A stretch of DNA of 64,000 nucleotides from Vibrio xiamenensis (GTDB taxonomy: Bacteria; Pseudomonadota; Gammaproteobacteria; Enterobacterales; Vibrionaceae), in assembly GCF_900100015.1 (NCBI RefSeq), contig NZ_FNDD01000002.1, positions 124,001 through 188,000 on the forward strand. Direction: 5' to 3'. This document shows positions 54,395 to 64,000 of this stretch, piece by piece (the stretch's first letter is position 1; the number at the start of each line of letters is the position of its first letter). Both the position numbers and the translations under genes were made by a program. The notes under the pieces are model-generated. The model was not told the DNA's origin. It saw only the letters and a program-made list of their open reading frames with translations, and ran no database searches.

Positions 54395-55879
54395 TTAGGC
54401 TTTTTTGAATCCTGATGTGCGCATCACAGGCTGCGGCTGAAACTGCGAGACTAAATAATAAATCACCGCACCTGAGGCAACGCCGGTAAACCAGCCGTAG
54501 TTATAAAACCAAGTCATGACATCAAACGTGATGGCGATGATGGTCAGCAGCACTGGCACAAAAAACGCTACAAAACCCGCAACATTGATGGCGGGATAAG
54601 CGTTTTCTTTGTACAGCGCAACAATATCAAGCTGTTGTTTCTTAACAATAAAGTAATCAACAATCATGATACCGGCGATCGGACCAAGCAGGCTGGAGTA
54701 GCCAAGCAACCAGTTGGAATACATCGCCTCAACGCTGACATCTGACTCCACCCAACCCATCTTTTTGATAAGCTCCCAACTCATCAGCAAAATGCCAATC
54801 ACACCAGTTAACAAAACGCCTTTGGTATGGTTTATCTGCTTGGGTGCAATGTTTTGAAAATCGTTGGTTGGTGATACCACATTGGCTGCTGTATTGGTTG
54901 ACAGCGTAGCAATCACAATTAAAACCATGGCGACAAACACCCAAAACGGGCTGTCAATCTGACCAATCAAAGTAATGGGGTCAGAAATGGTTTGCCCAAA
55001 TAACGTGGTCGATGCCGCGGTTAGCACCACGCCAAGCGCAGCAAAAAAGAACATCGTTAGAGGCAGGCCAATAATTTGCCCGACCACCTGATCCTTTTGC
55101 GATTTCGCGTAGCGGCTAAAATCAGGGATATTGAGTGACAGGGTCGCCCAGAATCCAACCATTGCGGTTAACCCGGCAAAAAAGTAACTGGCAAAGCCGG
55201 CATCGGCTGGACGGCTTGCAGGCGTTGCCAGTAACTCGGTATAGGAGACTTTGTCACTTGCCCACAGCATCAAACCAAGCCCCACTAGCAGCAATAGCGG
55301 TGCCGACAGCGTTTCCAGCCATTTGATCGATTCTGCGCCTTTAAGCACTACGCCAATGTTCAGCGCCCAAAAGATAAAGAAGCCAAACACCTCCCCGACA
55401 CTGCCAAGACTTGCCCAGCCATCTGACAACTCTGAGAGCATCAAGTGAATCGCCAAGCCGCCAAACATGGTTTGAATCCCAAACCAACCGCACGCGACCA
55501 AACCGCGAATTAAGCACGGCACGTTAGAGCCCAAAATGCCAAATGACGAGCGCAGCAGTACCGGAAATGGCACCCCGTATTTGGTGCCGGCGAACGCGTT
55601 GAGCGTTAGAGGAATCAGCACCACAATGTTGGCTACCAGAATGGTAAACAGAGCTTCGGTAACCGACAGCCCAAAATAGGCGGTTAATACGCCGCCCAAT
55701 GTGTACGTTGGTACACAAATCGACATCCCGACCCACAGCGCGGCAATGTTGAATTTACTCCAAGTGCGTTCTTTTACTTTGGTGGGCGCCAAATCTTCAT
55801 TGAAATATTTGCTCTGGGCTAAATCCTGCCCAACGTCCAACTCATAAAAGTCTCCGACTTTATTTAGTTTGCTATCCAT
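54395..55879 (-). CDS. NCS1-family nucleobase/hydantoin transporter
   Basis: Twelve-helix Na+ or H+ symporter of 494 residues. The ATG at 55879 has GAGGAAA 6-8 bases upstream. The family motif around helix 1, NIAALWVGMSICVPTYTLGG (about 45-65), and the MGFWATLSLNIPDFSRYAKS-like segment (helix 6, about 245-265) fit NCS1 porters of uracil, allantoin or hydantoin. It lies between the amidohydrolase and dihydropyrimidinase genes, so uracil, thymine or their dihydro forms are the likely cargo. Confidence 0.88.
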   Translation of the reverse strand: MDSKLNKVGDFYELDVGQDLAQSKYFNEDLAPTKVKERTWSKFNIAALWVGMSICVPTYTLGGVLTAYFGLSVTEALFTILVANIVVLIPLTLNAFAGTKYGVPFPVLLRSSFGILGSNVPCLIRGLVACGWFGIQTMFGGLAIHLMLSELSDGWASLGSVGEVFGFFIFWALNIGVVLKGAESIKWLETLSAPLLLLVGLGLMLWASDKVSYTELLATPASRPADAGFASYFFAGLTAMVGFWATLSLNIPDFSRYAKSQKDQVVGQIIGLPLTMFFFAALGVVLTAASTTLFGQTISDPITLIGQIDSPFWVFVAMVLIVIATLSTNTAANVVSPTNDFQNIAPKQINHTKGVLLTGVIGILLMSWELIKKMGWVESDVSVEAMYSNWLLGYSSLLGPIAGIMIVDYFIVKKQQLDIVALYKENAYPAINVAGFVAFFVPVLLTIIAITFDVMTWFYNYGWFTGVASGAVIYYLVSQFQPQPVMRTSGFKKA

Positions 55880-55919
55880 GATCGTTTCCTCATCCAATTG
55901 AGTGTTATGGTCTGCGTGA

Positions 55920-57185
55920 TCAGCTCGCAGACTCGCAAAGCGTTTGTTGCTGCTCGGTGGCGATACGACGACTCGCCTCTAACATGGTGTGCAACAATAC
56001 ATTCGCCCCCGCTTCGCATTCCTCGGGCGATGTATTTTCAATTTCATTGTGACTGATGCCGTTTTCACATGGCGTGAAGATCATTCCGGTAGGGACAATA
56101 TCGGCCATGTAGCAAGCATCGTGTCCAGCGCCAGCGTAGATATCCATGTTGGAGTAACCGAGCGCTTCGGCGGCCTTTTTCACATCGTCAGAGGCGCTAA
56201 ATTCCACCGGCGCGAAATACCAGAAGTGGTCAACACTAATGTCAATATTGCGCTCGCTCGCCACCTCAGCGCAAAAGCTTTGGAATACCTCATCCATCTC
56301 TTTAAGCACATCGGCGTTAGGGTTGCGTAAGTCAACGCTAAAGGTCACTTCACCGGGAATCACGTTGCGCGAGTTAGGATAAACTTGGACAAAGCCAACC
56401 GTGCCAAGACCGTTTTCATAGCGATGCGCCAGCGCTTCCACTTCGGCCATGATCTTGGCGCTGGCCACCATGGCATCATTGCGCAGATACATAGGCGTTG
56501 TGCCAGAATGCGACTCACGGCCTTTGACCGTCACGTTGTACCAACGAATACCTTGGCCAAGGCGTACCACACCAATGGTTTTGTCTTGATCTTCAAGAAT
56601 CGGACCTTGTTCGATGTGAGTCTCAAAGAACGCACCGAAGTGGCGACTGCCCGGTTTGGCCTCGCCCAGATAGCCAATTTTCTCCAGCTCATCTTTAAGG
56701 CGAATTCCATTCACGTCAGTTTTATTCAGCTCAGTTTCGAGATCAAAGCGGCCAACATACACCCCAGAACCTTGCATCGCCGGCTGAAAACGCGAGCCTT
56801 CTTCGTTGGTCCAAACGGTAAACTCCATCGGCGTTTCCGTTTCAATATTGTGTTCATGCAGCGTGCGCAGAACTTCAACGCCAGCCAATACACCAAACAC
56901 ACCATCAAACTTGCCGCCCGTTGGCTGAGTATCGAGGTGACTGCCAGTGGCCACCGCTGGCAATTCATTGTTCTTCCCGGCGCGACGGGCAAAAATATTG
57001 CCAAAGCAGTCAAAACTGACTTCGCAGCCGCACGCTTCGCACCAACTGACAAACAAATCCCTCGCTTTACCATCCAGTTCCGTAGCCGCGAGGCGGTTAC
57101 AGCCACCTTTCGCGGTTAAGCCAAACTGCGCCATTTCCATCAAGCTGTTCCAAAGACGCTCGCCATTCACTCTTAGATCTTGCAT
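55920..57185 (-). CDS. Zn-dependent N-carbamoyl-beta-alanine amidohydrolase-like enzyme
   Basis: M20-family carbamoylase (beta-ureidopropionase, N-carbamoyl-L-amino-acid hydrolase, allantoate amidohydrolase group), 421 residues. Metal ligands sit in TGSHLDTQPTGGKFDGVFG (about 82-100), VWTNEEGSRF (about 128), THIEQGPILE (about 193) and GISHNEIE (about 385); GAGHDACYMA is also typical. As first gene of the operon before the transporter and hydA, it probably removes CO2 and NH3 from N-carbamoyl-beta-alanine to give beta-alanine. A RutR-like palindrome lies 113 bp upstream of its ATG. Confidence 0.88.
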   Translation of the reverse strand: MQDLRVNGERLWNSLMEMAQFGLTAKGGCNRLAATELDGKARDLFVSWCEACGCEVSFDCFGNIFARRAGKNNELPAVATGSHLDTQPTGGKFDGVFGVLAGVEVLRTLHEHNIETETPMEFTVWTNEEGSRFQPAMQGSGVYVGRFDLETELNKTDVNGIRLKDELEKIGYLGEAKPGSRHFGAFFETHIEQGPILEDQDKTIGVVRLGQGIRWYNVTVKGRESHSGTTPMYLRNDAMVASAKIMAEVEALAHRYENGLGTVGFVQVYPNSRNVIPGEVTFSVDLRNPNADVLKEMDEVFQSFCAEVASERNIDISVDHFWYFAPVEFSASDDVKKAAEALGYSNMDIYAGAGHDACYMADIVPTGMIFTPCENGISHNEIENTSPEECEAGANVLLHTMLEASRRIATEQQQTLCESAS

Positions 57186-57297
57186 ATAACATCCTTTTCT
57201 CTCTGTCAGACCTAGCCCTGCTAGGTGTTTTCCTCCGAGCGGAGTACAACAGGCTCACTCGGGACAATACGCACATTCTGTTTGGTCGTTCTCGTCA

Positions 57298-57313
57298 TTT
57301 ACCAAATGGTAAA
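57298..57313. promoter_or_regulatory. RutR-like operator copy 1 (pyrimidine operon)
   Basis: A perfect 16-bp palindrome TTTACCAAATGGTAAA. It differs from the E. coli RutR consensus TTGACCA-N2-TGGTCAA by one base in each arm. On the minus strand, TTGCTT followed about 18 bp later by TAAATG could be promoter elements overlapped by the site. Confidence 0.75.
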
Positions 57314-57451
57314 ACTTGAAAGCAAAAAAATTCTGGCTGATGCATATGACCCATTGCGATGGGCTTCGCTGTGCAGCAGCCAGATTGTGTCGCGATGCGC
57401 TAGAACGCTCGAATTAGCGCTCTATTTTACGACAATCGCTTACGTTCGTTT

Positions 57452-58960
57452 TTAGTCGTCTTCGGAGTAACTTGGGAACGAAAATTGTGTTCCATCTTGT
57501 ACTCCACGCGACGGCCAGCGCTGGGTAATGGCTTTGCGGCGAGTATAGAAACGCACCGAATCCGGTCCATAGGCATGCAAATCGCCAAACAGTGAACGTT
57601 TCCAACCGCCAAAACTGTGATAGGAAACTGGCACCGGTAGCGGTACATTAATACCCACCATGCCGACCATGACATGGTCTGAGAAGTAACGTCCCGCTTC
57701 ACCATCGCGAGTAAATATGCAGGTTCCATTCCCGTATTCGTGCTCATTAATGAGACGCACCGCCTGCTCTAGAGTCTCAACCCTTACCACCACTAGCACT
57801 GGGCCAAATACTTCTTGCTGATAAATGGTCATTTCTGGTGTGACATTGTCAAACAAGGTACCGCCTAAAAAGAAGCCCGCTTCATACTGTGGCACACTCT
57901 TGGTGCGACCATCGACCACCAAAGAAGCACCTTGCTCAATTGCTTGATCGATATAACCAATCACTTTTTGCTTTTGTGCGCCGGTAATGATCGGTCCCAT
58001 TTCATTGCTGTTGTCGGTACCCGGCCCGACTTTGAGCGCTTCCACTTTTGGCGCCAATTTCGCCACCAGCGCATCGGCAACCTTATCGCCAACCGTTACC
58101 GCCACCGAAATCGCCATACAGCGCTGGCCACAAGAACCGAATGCCGCGCCCATCAATGAGTTAGTCACCACATCTAAATCGGCATCTGGCAATATCACGG
58201 CGTGGTTTTTAGCGCCGCCAAGGGCTTGGCAACGTTTGCCTTGTGAAGCGCTACGCTCATAAATCGCCTCGGCAATCGGTGTCGAGCCGACAAAACTCAC
58301 CGCTTGAACTTCTGGCGCATCGATCAACTGATTGACCACATCAACGCCGCCATTCACTACGTTTAACACACCTTTTGGCAATCCCGCTTGTTGAGCAAGT
58401 TCTGCGATATACAGCGCCGAACTTGGGTCACGCTCTGACGGTTTCAAAATAAAGCAGTTACCGCACATGATTGCCGAGGGCCACATCCAAAGCGGTACCA
58501 TGGCTGGAAAGTTAAACGGCGTAATACCGACCACCACACCAAGGGCGTAAAATTCGCTCCAAGCATCAATTTTGGTGCCGACATTGCGGCTGTGCTCACC
58601 TTTAAGCAGCTCTGGAATACCGCAGGCGTATTCGACATTTTCAATCCCGCGTGCAAGTTCGCCTTTAGCATCACTGAGCACTTTACCGTGCTCAAGCGTG
58701 ATCAATTCGCAGATTTTGTCTTGGTTTTGCTCAAGCAGCTGCTTAAAGCGATACATAATTTGCGCGCGCGCGGCTGGCGGCGTCGCCGCCCAAGCTGGGA
58801 ACGCTTGTTTGGCGCTGGAAATCGCCTGTTCGACAACTTGAGGGCTAGCCATTGCAAGCTCGGCGCACACCTCTCCCGTTGCGGGGTTATACACTGGCTG
58901 CGTACTCGCGCCATCGTTAAGCCGTTCACCATCGATAAGATGGCCAATTTGTTGAGTCAT
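57452..58960 (-). CDS. mmsA: CoA-acylating (methyl)malonate-semialdehyde dehydrogenase
   Basis: Oxidises malonate semialdehyde to acetyl-CoA or methylmalonate semialdehyde to propionyl-CoA, with loss of CO2. It has 502 residues. The catalytic cysteine is in AAFGSCGQRCMA (about residue 285), with the NAD pocket segment GITPFNFPAMVPLWMWPSAI and the family start IGHLIDGERLNDG. ATG with AAGGAAAA. It lies 147 bp after the transaminase gene on the same strand; that gap holds a set of tandem repeats that may be a separate control region. Together they finish beta-alanine and beta-aminoisobutyrate breakdown. Confidence 0.94.
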   Translation of the reverse strand: MTQQIGHLIDGERLNDGASTQPVYNPATGEVCAELAMASPQVVEQAISSAKQAFPAWAATPPAARAQIMYRFKQLLEQNQDKICELITLEHGKVLSDAKGELARGIENVEYACGIPELLKGEHSRNVGTKIDAWSEFYALGVVVGITPFNFPAMVPLWMWPSAIMCGNCFILKPSERDPSSALYIAELAQQAGLPKGVLNVVNGGVDVVNQLIDAPEVQAVSFVGSTPIAEAIYERSASQGKRCQALGGAKNHAVILPDADLDVVTNSLMGAAFGSCGQRCMAISVAVTVGDKVADALVAKLAPKVEALKVGPGTDNSNEMGPIITGAQKQKVIGYIDQAIEQGASLVVDGRTKSVPQYEAGFFLGGTLFDNVTPEMTIYQQEVFGPVLVVVRVETLEQAVRLINEHEYGNGTCIFTRDGEAGRYFSDHVMVGMVGINVPLPVPVSYHSFGGWKRSLFGDLHAYGPDSVRFYTRRKAITQRWPSRGVQDGTQFSFPSYSEDD

Positions 58961-58991
58961 GATTTTTCCTTGTTGTTATAGATACACTCTG

Positions 58992-59041
58992 TGTGGGTAC
59001 AACTATTTCCTGTGGGTATAGCAATTTTTTTAGGTATAACG
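58992..59041. repeat. Three tandem 19-bp-spaced repeats before mmsA
   Basis: TGTGGGTACAAC (58992), TGTGGGTATAGC (59011) and TTAGGTATAACG (59030) begin at exact 19-bp steps and are separated by A/T-rich 7-bp spacers. The period of nearly two helical turns would place bound proteins on roughly the same DNA face. Candidate binding sites for a regulator of mmsA. Confidence 0.6.
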
Positions 59042-59107
59042 ATTTTTCTTTGCAAAGGATAACGAAGGTAATTGCCCATACGTGGCAATCACCTTAGTTA
59101 ATGCACC

Positions 59108-60430
<1,323 letters not shown>

Positions 60431-60486
60431 AAAATCCCAGCTCCTTGACGGTTTTCGCGCCCAATGGCGTGAAGTAAAATCACTTT

Positions 60487-61461
60487 ATGCAAGTTTATTT
60501 GTTTGATAAATTACAAATTATCGAAGCAAAGATTGATGTTTATGAAACAATGAAAGCGTTACTAGGACAGTTAACCGATGCCGATATTCGCTTGCTGCGG
60601 GTGTTTATGGCAGTGGTCGAATGCGGCGGTTTAAGCGCGGCAGAGATGGAACTCAACATTGGTCGTTCGACCATCAGTCGGCATTTGAAAGACCTTGAAA
60701 TGCGCCTAGGTTTGGTGCTGTGTCATCGCGGCCGAGCCGGTTTTTCATTAACCAGTGAAGGCGAAAATATCTACAACGCCGCCAAACATTTAGTCAAATC
60801 ACTCGAAGATTTTCGACATCAAGTCAACGATTTACATCAAACACTCAAAGGCCGCTTGGTGATTGCGATGTTTGATAAAACCATCACTAATCCTGAGTGT
60901 CGAGTTAATCAAGCCATCGCCCAATATGTTGAGCAAGCACCGGATGTGCTGATCGAAATCCACGTCTTGCCAGTTAATGAAATCGAGCGTGGCGTATTAG
61001 AAGGTGCCTACCATGTGGGTGTGATTCCGCCCCATCGCCGCTCGGCCAGCTTGCACTACATGCCGCTGTTTGGAGAGCAGATGCACCTCTACTGCGGCAA
61101 AGGCCATGCGTTTTTTTCTCAAACTCACGTGATTGATGAACAGGCGATATTGTCAGAGCCCTACGCCGGGCTAAGTTTTAGCAGTCCCAATATGGAAACT
61201 GGTCGCCACTTAGGATTGCAAAAGCGCGCCGAGGCCACCGACCAAGAAGGCATCGCCACTTTGATTGGCTCTGGACAGTATGTCGGATTTCTACCGGATC
61301 ATTTTGCTCAATCGTTGGTAGACGAAGGAATGTTAGCTAAAATAAACAATCCAAAGTTTGCCTATCATTGTGAATTTACTGCGATTCATCGCAAATCACC
61401 TAAGCCGCCGCGGTTAGTGCAGCAATTCCTCAGTGCCTTAGAACAAACAAAAATTATTTAG
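60487..61461 (+). CDS. LysR-family regulator beside the beta-alanine genes
   Basis: LysR protein of up to 324 residues; a shorter start at ATG 60550 (MKALLGQLTDADIRLLRVF) is equally possible because neither has a good ribosome site. The helix-turn-helix spans LSAAEMELNIGRSTISRHLKDL (in the long form about 49-70). The effector domain follows from about 115. It is divergent from the transaminase-mmsA pair with 56 bp between starts, the classic layout for a LysR regulator and its target. The rutR-like gene follows after 15 bp. Confidence 0.85.
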   Translation: MQVYLFDKLQIIEAKIDVYETMKALLGQLTDADIRLLRVFMAVVECGGLSAAEMELNIGRSTISRHLKDLEMRLGLVLCHRGRAGFSLTSEGENIYNAAKHLVKSLEDFRHQVNDLHQTLKGRLVIAMFDKTITNPECRVNQAIAQYVEQAPDVLIEIHVLPVNEIERGVLEGAYHVGVIPPHRRSASLHYMPLFGEQMHLYCGKGHAFFSQTHVIDEQAILSEPYAGLSFSSPNMETGRHLGLQKRAEATDQEGIATLIGSGQYVGFLPDHFAQSLVDEGMLAKINNPKFAYHCEFTAIHRKSPKPPRLVQQFLSALEQTKII

Positions 61462-61476
61462 ACGTTGGATTTACCT

Positions 61477-62151
61477 ATGGCTCGCCCTACAGTTTCTCAT
61501 CAGCAAGGCTCACGCCAATCAAAAACGGCCGCCCCTTCTGCTTCTCGAATCGCCATGGAGCAGCGTATTTTACGCGGCGCTGAACAGGTTTTTGCCGAAT
61601 ACGGTTTTCGCGGCGCCTCAATGGATCGCATCGCCAATCACATCGGCATTTCAAAGCAGAACGTGATTTACTATTTTTCATCCAAAGAGACCTTATACCG
61701 CACGGTATTGCAACATATCGTCAATTTGTGGCTCGAAAGTATGTCGTTTTGCGAAGACGATGCTCAATCCCCTCAAACGGTGATCGCCAATTACATTCAA
61801 GGCAAGCTTAGACTGTCTCGCGACTATCCCGACGCCTCAAAAGTGTTTGCCCAAGAGATAATTTCAGGCGCACCGATGATAAAATCCTACTTACAAAAAA
61901 ACCTCAAACCGCTGTTTGAACGCGATGTCGCCTTAGTACGCCAATGGATTGATAACGGTTACTTGCGCGCATTTGAACCCGAACACCTGTTCTTTGCTAT
62001 CTGGTCAGCCACCCAAACCTACGCCGATTTCTCAGCGCAAATTCAGCTGGTGATGAACAAAAGCCAACTTGATGAACAGGACTTTGATGCAGCCACAGAG
62101 TTTTTGACTCAGATGATTCTGCGCGGCATTGTTGCGCCCGAAACGGCGTAA
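61477..62151 (+). CDS. rutR: RutR-family TetR regulator (pyrimidine-responsive)
   Basis: TetR-type regulator of 224 residues from ATG 61477; a TTG at 61465 would add four. The helix-turn-helix FAEYGFRGASMDRIANHIGI and NVIYYFSSKETLYRTVLQHI closely follow E. coli RutR. The C-terminal domain keeps KLRLSRDYPDASKVFAQEI and FAIWSATQTYADFSAQI, the uracil/thymine-binding RutR_C region. E. coli RutR is released from DNA by uracil or thymine. RutR-like palindromes occur just downstream (before cofG) and before the hydrolase operon. Probably co-transcribed with the LysR gene. Confidence 0.9.
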   Translation: MARPTVSHQQGSRQSKTAAPSASRIAMEQRILRGAEQVFAEYGFRGASMDRIANHIGISKQNVIYYFSSKETLYRTVLQHIVNLWLESMSFCEDDAQSPQTVIANYIQGKLRLSRDYPDASKVFAQEIISGAPMIKSYLQKNLKPLFERDVALVRQWIDNGYLRAFEPEHLFFAIWSATQTYADFSAQIQLVMNKSQLDEQDFDAATEFLTQMILRGIVAPETA

Positions 62152-62430
62152 TTTATAAATCTCACCAAAGTAGCGCAGGGATCATTATTTTTAGCCTTTT
62201 CTCTGCGCTGCCCTACGACGTACTGTGTGACCATGGTCATGATCCGCGGCGCAGCGACGTCGGCGATTTTTTCGCCACTCAAAATACTTGCAACCATATG
62301 CACTATCAGCCGTTGCGCGTATTTTCCGACCGTCAACACAATCAAAAAAACTTCGTCAGAAATGTCTTTTTAGCCGCAAATAGCACCAAATTGGCGCATT
62401 TAAGCACCAAAATAAACATCAAATTTTGAC
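62152..62430. other. Spacer between rutR and the cofG control region
   Basis: About 280 bp with no gene. A loose inverted repeat (AGCGCAG / CTGCGCT, near 62172-62210) may end the rutR transcript but has a 24-base loop. A short direct repeat AGCACCAAA appears twice near 62382-62411. The two operators begin at 62431. Confidence 0.45.
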
Positions 62431-62446
62431 TTTACCATTTGGTAAA
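62431..62446. promoter_or_regulatory. RutR-like operator copy 2 (before cofG)
   Basis: TTTACCATTTGGTAAA, the same palindrome as at 57298 (reverse complement identical). It overlaps the likely -35 region of the cofG promoter. Confidence 0.75.
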
Positions 62447-62465
62447 AACCGTGCTAACAATAATT

Positions 62466-62481
62466 TATACCAAATGGTAAA
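62466..62481. promoter_or_regulatory. RutR-like operator copy 3 (before cofG)
   Basis: TATACCAAATGGTAAA, one base from the perfect palindrome. It is centred 35 bp after copy 2 and 94 bp before the cofG start, over or just after the likely -10 region. Confidence 0.7.
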
Positions 62482-62574
62482 ACTTTCGTCATTGGCGTAT
62501 TTGCCAGCGAAAGCCGTTGTTGCTTACGCCATTACTGCATACGGATTTGCAGTGTTGCTCAAAGGATTGAGATC

Positions 62575-63735
62575 ATGACTATGCTAACTCGCCAACAGGC
62601 TTACCAATTGCCGATGACACCCCACCAGCACGCCGAGCTGTATGAAAAAGCGCGAAGCGTGCGCAATGAGCATTGGGGTGACACCATCACCTATTCGCGC
62701 AAAGTGTTCATTCCCTTGACCAATATGTGCCGTGATAGCTGCCGCTACTGTACGTTTGTAAAAACGCCGCAATCTGGACAGGCGCATCTAATGACGCCTC
62801 AAGAGGTACTAACGACTGCACTGCAAGGCCAACAAATGGGATGTAAAGAGGCCCTGTTCAGCTTGGGTGAACGTCCGGAAAAGCGTTATGTGTTAGCGCG
62901 TGAACAATTGAAAGCGCAAGGCTATCACAGCACTTTGGATTACTTGCACGATATGGCGCAACTGGTGCTTGATAACAGTTTGTTAGTACCGCACATCAAC
63001 GCCGGAGCGCTAAGCTACGACGAGTTAAAAGCGCTGCGCCCGGTCGCAGGTTCCATGGGCATGATGCTGGAAAGCCTGACCGACAAGCTAATGCAGCGCG
63101 GCGAAGCCCATCACGGCTGCCCAGACAAAACACCCAAACGCCGGCTGGCAACGCTCAAAGCCGCTGGACAGCTCAATATTCCCTTTACTACCGGGCTATT
63201 GATTGGCATCGGTGAAAGTTGGCAAAGTCGCATTGATAGCTTGTTTGCGATTAATGAATTGCACCTGCAATACGGCCACATTCAAGAAGTGATCATTCAA
63301 AATTTCCGTGCCAAATCCGGCACCGCAATGGCGAATTCATCAGAGCCAAGCCTTGAAGACATGATGCTGACTCTGGTTGCAGCAAGGCTCATTCTTGACC
63401 CGAGCATCAGTTTGCAAGCGCCGCCCAATCTTGAGCAAGCACACCAAAACTACCTCGATGCAGGCATCAACGATTGGGGTGGCATCTCACCGCTGACTCG
63501 CGATTTTATCAATCCCGAACGCGCATGGCCGCAAATCTCGACCTTGGCCCAAGGCTGTGAAAACGCCGGATTTACCCTCAAAGAACGCCTGACCGTCTAC
63601 CCGGCTTACTTGCGCAATGAAGCTCGGTATCTTGCGCCATCTATCGCCGCGCGCCTAAGGCCAATGACGCGAAATGGACTCGCCGCCGAGCAGTGCCATA
63701 TAGGCGGTCACAGCGAATTGGCATCTTGCCGCTAA
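62575..63735 (+). CDS. cofG: FO synthase subunit CofG (radical SAM)
   Basis: 7,8-didemethyl-8-hydroxy-5-deazariboflavin synthase, subunit 1. With CofH it makes FO, the deazaflavin core of coenzyme F420 and an antenna pigment of some photolyases, from 5-amino-6-ribitylaminouracil and tyrosine. It has 386 residues. The radical-SAM cluster CRDSCRYC (C52, C56, C59) follows the family lead-in VFIPLTNM. Further CofG hallmarks are FSLGERPEKR, MMLESLTDKLM, GLLIGIGESWQSRI, LQAPPNLEQ and GINDWGGISPLTRDFINPE. It is complete, preceded by AAAGGA and by two RutR-like operators. F420-type genes are rare in Vibrionaceae, which suggests acquisition. Confidence 0.93.
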   Translation: MTMLTRQQAYQLPMTPHQHAELYEKARSVRNEHWGDTITYSRKVFIPLTNMCRDSCRYCTFVKTPQSGQAHLMTPQEVLTTALQGQQMGCKEALFSLGERPEKRYVLAREQLKAQGYHSTLDYLHDMAQLVLDNSLLVPHINAGALSYDELKALRPVAGSMGMMLESLTDKLMQRGEAHHGCPDKTPKRRLATLKAAGQLNIPFTTGLLIGIGESWQSRIDSLFAINELHLQYGHIQEVIIQNFRAKSGTAMANSSEPSLEDMMLTLVAARLILDPSISLQAPPNLEQAHQNYLDAGINDWGGISPLTRDFINPERAWPQISTLAQGCENAGFTLKERLTVYPAYLRNEARYLAPSIAARLRPMTRNGLAAEQCHIGGHSELASCR

Positions 63736-63767
63736 GTGGTATTTCAAACCTAAGTTAAGGAGGACTT

Positions 63768-64000
63768 ATGTTTTCAACCCAACTCGAAACCGAACATCGA
63801 CGGCCCAAAGCCTCAGAGCCCAATGACGTCATTCACTGGTCTCGTCTATCGACCAACATCGCAGCGATTTTGCGTCAAGCTTTGCAAGGCGAGGCCATTT
63901 CGGCTGCGCAAGCTGAGCAGCTTTTTTACACCCAAGGCGTCGATTATCAAGCAGTATTGACCACGGCAGATCTGCTGCGTCAGCGCCATTGCGGAGACAA
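63768..64000 (+). CDS. cofH: FO synthase subunit CofH (5' part only, cut by window)
   Basis: The first 77 codons of the gene that follows cofG. It has a strong ribosome site (AAGGAGG, 6 bp spacing) 32 bp after the cofG stop. The visible protein (MFSTQLETEHRRPKASEPND onward) contains ALQGEAISAAQAEQLFYTQG and LLTTADLLRQRHCGD-like helices, matching the N-terminal helical region of CofH that precedes the CxxxCxxC cluster. The cluster itself lies beyond the window, so the call depends partly on the cofG neighbour. Confidence 0.8.
   Translation, partial: MFSTQLETEHRRPKASEPNDVIHWSRLSTNIAAILRQALQGEAISAAQAEQLFYTQGVDYQAVLTTADLLRQRHCGD

Noticed and set aside
56385..57119. Plus-strand open frame (244 codons) opposite the carbamoylase gene
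   Set aside because: Fully antisense to a gene with clear metal-binding motifs; no motif or ribosome site of its own.
59066..59097. Hairpin AGGTAATTGCC / GGCAATCACCT after the transaminase gene
   Set aside because: No T tract follows on the minus strand, so it is not a standard terminator; it may be an RNA-processing structure.

Overview
The window is a stretch of chromosome from a Vibrio-type marine gammaproteobacterium. The evidence is gene content and order: lolCDE next to a PilZ gene and mfd; csiV; hinT-lpoB-thiK-ycfP-ndh; a VC1899-like CARF protein beside a 279-residue FadR with the long Vibrio form; fadR-nhaB-dsbB; yfbV-ackA-pta. I see no rRNA, tRNA, CRISPR array, transposase or prophage gene.

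Layout. 1-7.4 kb: comEC-msbA (msbA cut by the window edge), a divergent DUF2062 gene, and the lolCDE lipoprotein-release operon. 7.5-13 kb: a degenerate PilZ protein, mfd, csiV and a GNAT acetyltransferase. 13-19.2 kb: a minus-strand cell-envelope cluster (hinT, a COG3014 lipoprotein, ycfL, lpoB, thiK-like, ycfP, ndh), with a perfect FNR-type box in front of ndh. 19.4-32 kb: a chemoreceptor, a Card1-type CARF-nuclease gene with no CRISPR locus in sight, fadR, nhaB, dsbB, ftsK, lrp/ald and yfbV. 32.4-46 kb: ackA-pta, a FadL-like porin, yqjG, an orphan O-antigen-ligase-like protein and the complete oppABCDF operon. 46.4-52.7 kb: an orphan periplasmic binding protein paired with a chemoreceptor, a LysR regulator, acuI/yhdH and a PhzF-family protein.

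52.9-64 kb is the most unusual part. It carries most of a reductive pyrimidine (uracil/thymine) catabolic pathway: an N-carbamoyl-beta-alanine amidohydrolase-like enzyme, an NCS1 transporter, dihydropyrimidinase, an omega-amino-acid:pyruvate transaminase and a CoA-acylating (methyl)malonate-semialdehyde dehydrogenase. A LysR gene and a RutR-family TetR gene lie beside it. Next come cofG and the start of cofH, the two subunits of FO (5-deazaflavin) synthase, which is unexpected in this setting. Three near-identical 16-bp palindromes (TTTACCAAATGGTAAA type, close to the E. coli RutR site) lie before the hydrolase-transporter-dihydropyrimidinase operon (one copy) and before cofGH (two copies). 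The sequence therefore suggests that one pyrimidine-responsive regulon controls both uracil breakdown and deazaflavin synthesis. The dehydrogenase for the first reductive step is not in the window, nor are the genes that would turn FO into F420.
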